A stretch of 11,484 bases of DNA from Nitrospiraceae bacterium UBA6905 (GTDB lineage: Bacteria; Nitrospirota; Thermodesulfovibrionia; Thermodesulfovibrionales; UBA6898), in contig DKBH01000073.1 in NCBI GenBank assembly GCA_002451165.1, forward strand, positions 10,716 to 22,199. The letters are read 5' to 3'. The notes beneath the pieces were generated by a model. The model was given only the letters and a program-made list of their open reading frames with translations. It searched no databases and had not been told where the DNA came from. This document shows positions 1-6,301 of the stretch, piece by piece (position 1 is the stretch's first letter; each line of letters starts with the position of its first letter). The translations under genes and the position numbers were made by a program.

Positions 1-717
1 ATATTCCAGTACAATGAGCGTAGGTGGTTCGGCCGAGCCATAGGAAACGGCGAGGTACGCCCCCATCTTGAGCCTCTCCATCCACTTCTTTTCGAGCACC
101 CTCACGGTAAGCGATTTTCCCTTCAGTGACTTCGCGACACGTGCGAGACCCCTCGGCGTCAAATCGTTCGCCGGAGCATTGACAAGATCCCTCGCAAACA
201 CAACTGCCGAGGCAATCCCTTCTGCACGTCTGATCTTTCTCGTTAATGCACGATGGGGCGGGGCAATCAGAGTAAGAGCGCCAACCTTATTTTTTTGCTT
301 CTCAGACCGGTACTTCTCATATTGATACAAACCGAGCAGTGCTCCTTCAATAAAATCCGCCGCCGACCGCTTCAGCTTTGTGAAGAGTATTGTCGAGAGT
401 GCCACCCGCCGCATCTTGTGATCACGGAGGTAGGCGAGCGCCTTTCCCCCTGCCTGGCGAACCTGCTCCGGGGAAGCGGCTTCTTTTTTCCCTAATCCGA
501 GGAACAAGATCCTCGCAGGCTTTATATCTTCCGGTGCTGGCACCAGGAGCACCTCTTGATTCTTTCCGCTGAAATCATGATCCAAGACCCTTGCAATGAG
601 TCTGCTGAGCGAGGGCTTCAGGTTGCGATAGGGGTTTGATCTTCCCTCATTAAAAGGAAGGATCAGAACGTCGCACTCGCAGTCAATTTCCTGTATGGCT
701 CTTATGAAAATTCTCAT
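1..717 (-). CDS. pepA: Leucyl aminopeptidase (M17, PepA), N-terminal part
   Basis: Partial gene running off the left edge: 239 codons are readable from the ATG at 717 to base 1 with no stop. M17 aminopeptidases are cytosolic, two-metal enzymes that remove N-terminal residues from peptides. The fragment has the non-catalytic Peptidase_M17 N domain (about residues 1-150, ending near the VGALTLIAPP strand). The linker and beginning of the catalytic domain follow, with the family hallmark RDLVNAPANDLTP at about 176-188 and MGAYLAVSYGSAEPP at about 218-232. The catalytic Lys/Arg and metal ligands lie further on, outside the window, so activity cannot be judged. Family members are about 490-500 residues. 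The start at 717 is the only ATG, GTG or TTG in reach, but its ribosome site is weak: AGAAGG lies about 18 bases upstream and GGAA about 12. No neighbouring gene is transcribed with it. The family call is firm. Confidence 0.9.
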   Translation of the reverse strand, partial: MRIFIRAIQEIDCECDVLILPFNEGRSNPYRNLKPSLSRLIARVLDHDFSGKNQEVLLVPAPEDIKPARILFLGLGKKEAASPEQVRQAGGKALAYLRDHKMRRVALSTILFTKLKRSAADFIEGALLGLYQYEKYRSEKQKNKVGALTLIAPPHRALTRKIRRAEGIASAVVFARDLVNAPANDLTPRGLARVAKSLKGKSLTVRVLEKKWMERLKMGAYLAVSYGSAEPPTLIVLEY

Positions 718-801
718 ATAAATGCAGATTCCGTTCCTTCTAATTTTTGCGTCGTCATAGTTTATATGATAGGGACGCAATAATCCATACTATATGCCCT
801 C

Positions 802-831
802 TGCCCTGAAACACCTGGGCTGTTTTATAAT
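802..831 (+). promoter_or_regulatory. Possible promoter for the cardiolipin synthase gene
   Basis: A perfect TATAAT (826-831) lies about 30 bases before the start codon of the phospholipase D gene. The -35 match is poor (TGCCCT at 802-807, spacing 18). A TTGACA at 831-836 lacks a good -10 before the gene. The assignment rests on the -10 box and position only. Confidence 0.3.
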
Positions 832-859
832 TGACAGCGAAAAGATGTTTCGGCAATGA

Positions 860-2029
860 TTGAACATGAAGAGTAGACAGCCGGCCCGCTCCCTGTCAAA
901 AAAAGGCATTCAGAGGATCTATGGCACATCATTTACCGAAGGGAACACCGTCACCCTGGTCTGGAAAGACAAGGAATCATTTCAGGGGATATTCCATGCG
1001 GTAAGAAAAGCGAAAAAAATTATATGTCTTCAGTTCTACATCTTCCGCGACGATGAAACCGGCAGGGAGCTTTCCGATATTCTGAAAGAAAAGGCCCGTC
1101 AAGGTGTCGCCGTCTACGTTATTTACGATCACTTCGGTTCTTTATTCACGCCCCGCTCTTTTTGGCAAGGACTGAGGGAAAACGGTGTTCAGATCAGGGC
1201 ATCCCGCCCGTTCCGGTGGACCATGCCCTTTCATTATGTCCACAGGGACCACCGAAAACTGATCATTATCGACGGTATCCGGGCCTTCACCGGCGGGATC
1301 AATATCGCTAATGAGTATCGAGGCTATCACCGGCTCAAGAAAAAAACCGGTTGGAGAGACACCGGCATATTTCTGGAAGGGCCAATCGTAACAAGGCTCA
1401 CCGCTGAATTCAGAAAAAGCTGGGAGATTTGGAAGGGAGAACCATTCAGCTTCGACCGGGAAGCAAAGGCACGTCCGGCCGGACTGCCTGTACTGCCGAT
1501 TTTTTCCAGTTCTGCACGGAGCAGGAGAAGATTGCGAAAACTCCTCTATTACAGTATCAACACGGCGCAGGAGAGCATCTACCTGACTACCGCCTACTTC
1601 ATTCCGAGCAGACGCATGGTCCAGATCCTTGAGACCGCGGTGTCACGAGGCGTAGACGTTAAGCTCCTGCTGCCGGGCAAATCAGATGTTTCGGCCGCCT
1701 ATTATGCCGGCAGGGCATTCTTCAGCAGGCTCCTCAGGGCCGGCATCGAGATCCATACCTTCAGTGGAGTCATCCTCCACGCCAAGACCTCGGTATTTGA
1801 TACCGTATGGTCTATCATAGGTTCTGCAAATCTCGACTTTCAGTCTTTGCGCAGGAATGACGAGGGAAATGTCGGTATCATGGACCGTGGCTTTGGTGAA
1901 CAGATGAAAGAGATTTTTTTTGATGATCTTAGTCGTTCCGAAAAGATAACCCTTGAACAGTGGAGAAAGAGGCCGATGCGTCAGAAAATCATGGAACACC
2001 TGTTCGCATTGTTCAGAAGACGGCTGTAA
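860..2029 (+). CDS. clsB: Cardiolipin synthase / phospholipase D family (ClsB-like)
   Basis: Phospholipase D superfamily enzyme with two HKD motifs. The first is H131-x-K133-x4-D138 followed by GGINIANEY. The second is H307-x-K309-x4-D314 followed by GSANLDFQSLRRNDE. Both halves of the active site are intact, so a catalytically competent transphosphatidylase is expected. In the family this reaction joins two phosphatidylglycerols, or PG with another phospholipid, to make cardiolipin at the membrane. Length (389 residues) and the absence of the two N-terminal transmembrane helices of ClsA match the ClsB subtype. The basic N and C termini (ending FRRRL) suit peripheral membrane binding. The start is ambiguous: TTG at 860 or ATG at 866, two codons later. 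Neither has a convincing Shine-Dalgarno, and the ATG is the more likely. The 3' end overlaps the convergent HAD gene by 17 bases. A nuclease or other PLD activity cannot be excluded. Confidence 0.85.
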   Translation: MNMKSRQPARSLSKKGIQRIYGTSFTEGNTVTLVWKDKESFQGIFHAVRKAKKIICLQFYIFRDDETGRELSDILKEKARQGVAVYVIYDHFGSLFTPRSFWQGLRENGVQIRASRPFRWTMPFHYVHRDHRKLIIIDGIRAFTGGINIANEYRGYHRLKKKTGWRDTGIFLEGPIVTRLTAEFRKSWEIWKGEPFSFDREAKARPAGLPVLPIFSSSARSRRRLRKLLYYSINTAQESIYLTTAYFIPSRRMVQILETAVSRGVDVKLLLPGKSDVSAAYYAGRAFFSRLLRAGIEIHTFSGVILHAKTSVFDTVWSIIGSANLDFQSLRRNDEGNVGIMDRGFGEQMKEIFFDDLSRSEKITLEQWRKRPMRQKIMEHLFALFRRRL

Positions 2030-2663
2030 CAGATGAAAGTCCTATCGAGGCGAGCCTTTTCATAAACTCTGTTACCGACGTAAAGTGGATCGTCAGCAAC
2101 CCTCTTCCCGCCGCCCGCGCAACATTATGCTCATTATCATCTACGAAGAGCGTCTCTGCAGGCTCCACATCCAAGGCAGCGCAGATATCTGTAAAGAGTT
2201 CTGCATTCCGTTTGCTCTTGTGCAGGTAATAGGAATTATAGACCCGGTCGAAATGAGATGAGAACGGCGAGCGCCGGTCAAGTTCGTCGAGCCAGTCAGT
2301 CTGGTCGCTCAGGATGCTCACATTCCTGCGCGAGTCTCTTAGTCGGTCAACAAGAGAGAGCATTTCAGGGCGGATGACAAATCGCGAAAGAATCTGCTCT
2401 CTCAGATAGGTATCGCTCCCGCTGATACCGGTCTTTTCTCTGACAGCGGCCCAGTATGCCGCCTCCGTTGATCTACCGGTTACATATCCCGTCCAGTGGA
2501 TCATGTCTTCGGCGGTTTTAAAGAAGACTTCTGGCTGAAGTCCGTTTTCCGCTGCAATGGCCAGGAGACCCCGATAAAAACCTTCTTCGGCAATGACGCC
2601 GCCAAAATCGAAAAGAACCACCCGTATAATCTTTTTTTCAGCTATCCCTGACGTGTTTCCCAT
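2013..2663 (-). CDS. HAD-superfamily (subfamily IA) hydrolase
   Basis: 216-residue haloacid dehalogenase-type hydrolase, probably a small-molecule phosphatase. Motif I is VVLFDFGGV with nucleophile D19. The usual DxD acid/base position is Gly (D-F-G), as in the DFGGV branch of subfamily IA. Motif II is SILSDQTDW (S117-x-x-D120). Motif III lysine is K149 or K151. Motif IV is LFVDDNEHN (D175, D176). A helical cap fills about residues 28-105. The substrate cannot be read from the sequence. The loss of the second motif-I Asp may mean dehalogenase-like chemistry or simply reflect this branch. The start at 2663 is preceded by GGAAAAAGG. The gene is divergent from the DUF134 operon and convergent with the cardiolipin synthase, so it is probably monocistronic with its own promoter at 2690-2718. 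Confidence 0.85.
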   Translation of the reverse strand: MGNTSGIAEKKIIRVVLFDFGGVIAEEGFYRGLLAIAAENGLQPEVFFKTAEDMIHWTGYVTGRSTEAAYWAAVREKTGISGSDTYLREQILSRFVIRPEMLSLVDRLRDSRRNVSILSDQTDWLDELDRRSPFSSHFDRVYNSYYLHKSKRNAELFTDICAALDVEPAETLFVDDNEHNVARAAGRGLLTIHFTSVTEFMKRLASIGLSSVTAVF

Positions 2664-2689
2664 ACCTTTTTCCGATCGTCACATAAGTT

Positions 2690-2718
2690 AGTATAGTAAC
2701 GCAATACGACAAACACAA
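2690..2718 (-). promoter_or_regulatory. Promoter of the HAD hydrolase gene
   Basis: On the minus strand, TTGTGT (2713-2718) and TATACT (2690-2695) are separated by 17 bases. Both are close to sigma-70 consensus. The -10 box ends 27 bases upstream of the HAD start codon, leaving a leader of about 20 nt. Predicted by eye only. Confidence 0.5.
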
Positions 2719-2743
2719 GAAGGCAAGAATCTTATGCGACCCC

Positions 2744-2773
2744 TTGCTCTCGTCTGGCGCACTATGCTAATAT
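2744..2773 (+). promoter_or_regulatory. Promoter of the DUF134-NifX-DsrE operon
   Basis: TTGCTC (2744-2749) and TAATAT (2768-2773) are separated by 18 bases. The predicted start of transcription is around 2780, giving a leader of only about 25 nt. The -10 box lies inside the palindrome at 2769-2796, so a protein bound there would block RNA polymerase. Confidence 0.4.
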
Positions 2774-2796
2774 TGTGCATATGCACAATATTGTGC
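2769..2796. promoter_or_regulatory. Palindromic operator with three alternating half-sites
   Basis: Bases 2769-2792 form a perfect 24-bp palindrome (half AATATTGTGCAT, centre between 2780 and 2781). A second perfect palindrome, GCACAATATTGTGC (2783-2796), overlaps its right half. The 7-mer ATTGTGC therefore occurs three times in alternating orientation: 2772-2778 forward, 2783-2789 reverse, 2790-2796 forward. It overlaps the -10 box and ends 10 bases before the DUF134 start codon. This is the geometry of a repressor operator. The nearest candidate ligand is the helix-turn-helix protein encoded immediately downstream, but binding is inferred. Confidence 0.65.
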
Positions 2797-2805
2797 CGGG
2801 AGATT

Positions 2806-3111
2806 ATGTCGCCACGGTCTAAGAAACCCAGGATCTGCGGATGCACGGCAAGGGGCAAAGCCTTCAAGCCGACAGGCATTCCCTTTTCCGAGCTCGACAA
2901 GATAGCCCTCTATCCTGACGAGCTTGAAGCGCTGAAACTCTGTGACCTGGACGATCTTACGCAGGAAGAGGCAGGCAGAAGAATGGGTGTATCCCGCGGA
3001 ACCGTTCAACGGATCCTCACGTCAGCACGCCGAAAGACCGCCCTTGCCCTCTCGGGCTGCAAAGCGCTTGTTCTTGAAAAAACCCTATGTAAAGAGGAGG
3101 AAGTACCATGA
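2806..3111 (+). CDS. DUF134-family helix-turn-helix protein
   Basis: 101-residue member of DUF134. The N terminus has the family's PRICGC motif (C11, C13). A sigma-70-region-4-like helix-turn-helix follows at about residues 51-78 (LTQEEAGRRMGVSRGTVQRI). More cysteines lie at 46, 85 and 95, consistent with metal or redox sensing, although this is unproven here. The start at 2806 is chosen because GGGAG (2798-2802) precedes it. An in-frame upstream extension to 2734 would run through the promoter and the palindromic operator. The stop overlaps the next start (ATGA, 3108-3111), indicating translational coupling with the NifX-like gene. DUF134 proteins are commonly found beside NifX/NifB-type proteins. 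A role as autoregulator of this operon is inferred from the operator. Confidence 0.85.
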   Translation: MSPRSKKPRICGCTARGKAFKPTGIPFSELDKIALYPDELEALKLCDLDDLTQEEAGRRMGVSRGTVQRILTSARRKTALALSGCKALVLEKTLCKEEEVP

Positions 3112-3491
3112 AGCTCTGTTTTCCTATTCAGCATGATCAGACGTTGGACAGCGAGGTGTTCAGCCATTTCGGCTCAGCCCCTGCCTTTATGTTCGTTGAC
3201 ACAAATACTGCTAGCGTGGAGATCATCGACAACGTGGATCGGCACCATGCCCACGGCAACTGCAGTCCCTTCCGCGCACTTGGCGGCAGGGAAATCGACT
3301 GCGTGATCGCAGGTGGTATCGGCGGTGGCGCGCTCAACAAGCTCTCCCAGGCAGGCATCAGCGTATTCCGCGCAGAAGCTCGGACCGTGAGGGAAAACCT
3401 CGATCTCTTCGCTGCAGGGCAACTTACAGCGTTCGGACAAGGTCATATCTGTTCGGGACATTCAGGCCGTTCAGCCTGCTCTCATCACTAA
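3108..3491 (+). CDS. NifX/NafY-like (dinitrogenase FeMo-cofactor-type) protein
   Basis: 127-residue stand-alone dinitrogenase iron-molybdenum cofactor domain. The family features are an N-terminal strand, SEVFSHFGSAPAFMFVD (about 15-31), and DCVIAGGIGGGALNKLSQAGI (about 64-84). In nif systems such domains carry iron-sulfur/molybdenum cofactor intermediates. Stand-alone versions in anaerobes have unknown or general Fe-S/metal-carrier roles. A Cys/His cluster (H46, H47, H49, C52) and a tail with HxCxxH...CxHH (residues 113-127) could bind metal. There are no nif structural genes in the window, so a nitrogenase role is not supported. The ribosome site GAGGAGG (3094-3100) is strong, with 7-base spacing. 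Second gene of a three-gene operon. Confidence 0.85.
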   Translation: MKLCFPIQHDQTLDSEVFSHFGSAPAFMFVDTNTASVEIIDNVDRHHAHGNCSPFRALGGREIDCVIAGGIGGGALNKLSQAGISVFRAEARTVRENLDLFAAGQLTAFGQGHICSGHSGRSACSHH

Positions 3492-3516
3492 TCCATACTT
3501 CAAAAAGGAGACGTTC

Positions 3517-3891
3517 ATGGAAAAGAAGAAATTTGTATTCATCATCACGCATTCATTCGACCGTCCTGACCTCGTGGCAGGAGCACTGCAGCTCGCAACG
3601 AACATGAGGGCATTCGATGCAGATGTGGATTTTTTTCTGATGGACAACGGCGCCCTTCTTGCAAAAAAGGGATATGCTGAGACGCTCATCTGGCAGAAGA
3701 AAGATGAGTTTTCCCCCATTCACCAGCTCATGGACACCTTGATCAACGATTTTGGCTGCACGTTCTATATCTGTGCATCCTGCGTCAAGCACTATGAGCT
3801 GGACAAGGTTGAAAAGATTAAGAACTCAGAGGTCAAGCCGGGCTCGTTCCTCGGCGAGATGTTAATGGAACGGCAAGGCCTTACCTTCTGA
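3517..3891 (+). CDS. DsrE/DsrF-like small sulfur-relay-type protein
   Basis: 124-residue DsrE-like fold protein. An N-terminal beta strand with a loop runs through FVFIITHSFDRPDLVAGALQ, followed by DVDFFLMDNGALLAKKG (about 36-52) and TFYICASCVKHYEL (about 82-94). Cysteines 81, 86 and 89 lie where DsrE/TusD proteins carry a sulfur-accepting Cys, so persulfide binding is possible but unproven. AAGGAG (3505-3510) with 6-base spacing supports the start. It follows the NifX-like gene by 25 bases and is the last gene of the operon. The link between a cofactor-carrier domain and a sulfur-handling domain suggests metal-sulfur chemistry. That is inference from neighbourhood. Confidence 0.8.
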   Translation: MEKKKFVFIITHSFDRPDLVAGALQLATNMRAFDADVDFFLMDNGALLAKKGYAETLIWQKKDEFSPIHQLMDTLINDFGCTFYICASCVKHYELDKVEKIKNSEVKPGSFLGEMLMERQGLTF

Positions 3892-3919
3892 CGTTACATT
3901 ACATCAGTATGGTTTTCGA

Positions 3920-3946
3920 TGCGGTGACCAATCATCGGTCATCGCA
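3920..3946 (+). terminator. Stem-loop after the DsrE-like gene
   Basis: A 10-bp stem (TGCGGTGACC with GGTCATCGCA, one G.U pair) encloses a 7-nt loop, 28 bases after the DsrE stop. No T-run follows, so it is a poor intrinsic terminator but could protect the mRNA end or assist factor-dependent termination. Nothing else recognisable lies between 3892 and 4085. Confidence 0.35.
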
Positions 3947-4085
3947 CGGCCCTCAAGCTAATTATGAGCTCCTTAGACAGGAATTCTTTAAGAAAGTGGC
4001 AATTACAAATGCGCCAGCCGTTCAATTTCAGACTGAAACGAATTCCAAAACATCACCGGCAACATGATATCTCGTTTGGGAGGAC

Positions 4086-5084
4086 TCAGCGATCCAGGTT
4101 AATGACAACCCTTCCCTTCTGCCGTCCTTTCAGGATCTTATCTATTTCGTCCGGCAGAGCAGTCAGGGCAACTTCCCGGTATATGTCGTCAATCGCTTCG
4201 ATCTTCCATTCCGCTGCAAATCTGTTCCATATCCGCATGCGCAATGCCATGGGACAGTTCTGAGAATCAATACCCGCCAGAGTAACGCCTCGCAAGATAA
4301 AAGGAAATACTGTGAGAGACAGTTCAGGTGATGCGACCTGCCCGCAGCAGGTAACCAGGCCGAGCGGCTTGGTGGACTTGATAGCCGCAGCCAGGATATC
4401 CCCGCCTACCGTGTCAACTGCACCGGCCCATCGTGCAGTTAAGAGCGGGCGATCTGAGCCTGTGGAGAAGAACTGCCTGCTTATGACCTCACGGGCTCCG
4501 AGTTTCCTCAAGAACTCTTCTGCATCTTCCTTGCCGGAGACCGCGACTACAGCATAACCCAGCTGCGACAGGAGTGCTACGGCAATGCTTCCTACGCCTC
4601 CCGTAGCGCCGGTTACCACTATCTCACCGTCACCCGGTGTAACCGCACCGATTATCCTGTCCACCGATAGAGCGGCTGTGAAGCCGGCAGTGCCTAATAT
4701 CATGCTTTCCTTTATGCTGAGACCCAAAGGAACTCTTACTACCCAGCTCGCAGGAACCCGGATATACTGTCCGAATCCCCCCGCCGTATTCATGCCGAGA
4801 TCATAACCACTCACAATGACCTGCTCGCCTTCTTTCAGATCATGCACAGCGCTTTCTGCTACGATTCCAGCGGCATCGATGCCGGGCGTATGGGGATACT
4901 TCCGGGTAACACCTCTATTGCCGGTTGCTGAAAGAGCATCTTTATAATTTAACGACGAATACTTCACCCGCACGATGACGTCGCCCGCGGGCAGTGCATC
5001 AAGCTCGCAGTCCCGTATCTGTTTTGTGAAGACATTAGTTGCGACTTCTTCTACGACAAGCGCCTTATAGATTCTCTTCTTCAT
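4086..5084 (-). CDS. yhdH: YhdH/AcuI-family NAD(P)H quinone oxidoreductase (MDR superfamily)
   Basis: Zinc-free medium-chain reductase of the YhdH/YhfP/AcuI group, about 332 residues, which is full family length. Hallmarks, numbered from the chosen start, are SSLNYKDAL (about 43-51), PGIDAAG (67-73), GYDLGMNTAGGFGQYIRVPA (about 93-112) and the Rossmann loop GATGGVG (159-165) for NADPH. No structural-zinc cysteine cluster is present. Characterised relatives reduce acrylyl-CoA to propionyl-CoA or act on quinone-like substrates; the substrate here is unknown. Two in-frame ATGs occur, at 5090 and 5084. GGAAGGG ends at base 5091, touching the first but 6 bases from the second, so 5084 is preferred. 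No co-transcribed neighbour: the DsrE operon converges on its 3' end. Confidence 0.9.
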   Translation of the reverse strand: MKKRIYKALVVEEVATNVFTKQIRDCELDALPAGDVIVRVKYSSLNYKDALSATGNRGVTRKYPHTPGIDAAGIVAESAVHDLKEGEQVIVSGYDLGMNTAGGFGQYIRVPASWVVRVPLGLSIKESMILGTAGFTAALSVDRIIGAVTPGDGEIVVTGATGGVGSIAVALLSQLGYAVVAVSGKEDAEEFLRKLGAREVISRQFFSTGSDRPLLTARWAGAVDTVGGDILAAAIKSTKPLGLVTCCGQVASPELSLTVFPFILRGVTLAGIDSQNCPMALRMRIWNRFAAEWKIEAIDDIYREVALTALPDEIDKILKGRQKGRVVINLDR

Positions 5085-5170
5085 GATCATCCCTTCCGAA
5101 ATAATTCTTTCCGCTCATTCAGGGCTGCTCATCAGCTCGCACAAACGCAACAAAAAAGAGTCAGTACTGA

Positions 5171-5325
5171 ATGAACCCACTCCCCGGACTAGAGTTCGGG
5201 GTTTCAGGCCTCCACATGTCCGACTTGACCCATGGCCGTGTCAGACATGTGATGAACAGCCTCCGCGTTGCTCCGGGCGGCCATTCATCCCCAGGCTTAA
5301 AAGCCATGGGGTTTTCTGGCCGTTA
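5171..5325 (-). mobile_element. Compact folded remnant, IS200/IS605- or OMEGA/HEARO-RNA-like
   Basis: About 150 bp with no full gene but dense secondary structure. Two flanking hairpins have CCCC/GGGG stems: 5182-5201 (9 bp, one G.U, TAGA tip) and 5289-5311 (CCCC, then GGCTT/AAGCC with a small bulge). Each is followed rightward by a similar string, GGGGTTTCAGGCC (5198-5210) and GGGGTTTTCTGGCC (5308-5321). Between them, CACATGTC pairs with GACATGTG (5213-5220, 5244-5251), GATGAA pairs with TTCATC (5251-5256, 5284-5289), and CCGC pairs with GCGG inside that stem (5263-5266, 5277-5280). Read on the minus strand, the hairpin and trailing GGGGAGTGGGTTCA resemble an IS605-family right end. Such elements encode TnpB or IscB with an overlapping guide RNA; no nuclease or transposase is present here. 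Exact ends, orientation and class are uncertain. Confidence 0.5.
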
Positions 5326-5533
5326 TTATATAAAAGAGAATATGCATGATATGCACTTCATAATTTCATTTTCGGTCATCATATCACACGAAAATATATC
5401 CCCGAAGCTGCTGCTGAAAACCTCATTTATCTATATGATAGGAATAGCCTGCTCTCTCCATGCCTGACTTTTGTTATGAGGACCCTATTTCTTTACCTCA
5501 ATGCAGCATATGCCTTCGAGACTATAAAATAAC
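5326..5533. other. AT-rich intergenic stretch without a recognised gene
   Basis: About 210 bp between the folded remnant and the ABC permease stop. It contains only short open frames without ribosome sites and a small TGCAT-GAT-ATGCA dyad at 5343-5355. No clear terminator with a T-run for the leftward ABC operon was found. Confidence 0.5.
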
Positions 5534-6301
5534 TTACTGCTTCCGTTCAAAAGCCTTGCCGGCTATCAGGACGAAGACAACAGAGAGGGTCACAATGACA
5601 GTGAGATCGATGAAGAGCGAAAAGTCTGCGCTCATCCTGCCGGTCTCATAGGGAAAAACGATATTCTTCAGCGCATCAACACCGTAGGTGAGCGGGTTCA
5701 GCTTCGAGACGACCTTCAGCACCTCCGGCAGGAGCTTGACCGGATACATAGCCCCGGAAAGGAAAAACATCGGCATAACGATGAAGTTCATGATCACGCT
5801 GAAGCTCTCATAGCTTTCATAGAATGACGCCAGCAGAATACCGAAAGATGCGAGGGCGAATGCGAGAATCGCCGACACAAGTATCACGCCGATGATCTGG
5901 AGCGGGTCAAGTCTCAGCCCGATGAACGGGAAGAGACAGAGCACGATCATCACCTGGAAGGTCGAGAGAACCATGCCGCTCGTTGCCTTCCCCACCACCA
6001 CCGAAAACCGCGAGACCGGCGCCACGAGGATTTCCTTCATGAACCCGAATTCCTTGTCCCAGATGATCGATATGGAGGAGAAGATCGAACTGAAGAGGAT
6101 CGTCATACCCAGGATACCCGGAAAGATAAATTGGATGTAGGTGACGTTCTGCCCTCCCGGCACGAGGCGGGACATGCCGCCGCCGATCAGGAACAGCCAG
6201 AGCAGCGGCCGTGCAAGCGTAGAGATGAGGCGGCTCTTCTCGCGGATGAACTTCTTGAACTCCCGCGCTACGATGACATAGACGGCGTTAGTCTCGATCA
6301 T
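5534..6301 (-). CDS. ABC-2 type transporter permease
   Basis: 255-residue inner-membrane permease of the ABC-2 (DrrB/NodJ-like) family. About six hydrophobic segments are visible, near residues 27-43, 55-80, 104-128, 135-160, 168-188 and 228-248. The conserved cytoplasmic stretch WDKEFGFMKEILVAPVSR (81-98), which contacts the ATPase, lies between the second and third. LNPLTYGVDALK (201-212) is typical of the C-terminal part. It should pair with the ATPase encoded just upstream to export a drug, lipid or polysaccharide; the cargo is not evident. The start at 6301 has GGAG five bases upstream and overlaps the ATPase 3' end by 14 bases, so the two are translationally coupled. An in-frame extension to 6343 lies wholly within the ATPase gene and is less likely. 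Confidence 0.9.
   Translation of the reverse strand: MIETNAVYVIVAREFKKFIREKSRLISTLARPLLWLFLIGGGMSRLVPGGQNVTYIQFIFPGILGMTILFSSIFSSISIIWDKEFGFMKEILVAPVSRFSVVVGKATSGMVLSTFQVMIVLCLFPFIGLRLDPLQIIGVILVSAILAFALASFGILLASFYESYESFSVIMNFIVMPMFFLSGAMYPVKLLPEVLKVVSKLNPLTYGVDALKNIVFPYETGRMSADFSLFIDLTVIVTLSVVFVLIAGKAFERKQ

Noticed and set aside
68..572. Three short rightward open frames at the left end
   Set aside because: The minus strand reads as an uninterrupted pepA N terminus over the same bases, with conserved motifs.
3964..4263. 99-codon rightward open frame after the DsrE-like gene
   Set aside because: It overlaps the 3' end of the well-supported yhdH gene in antisense and has no family features or ribosome site.
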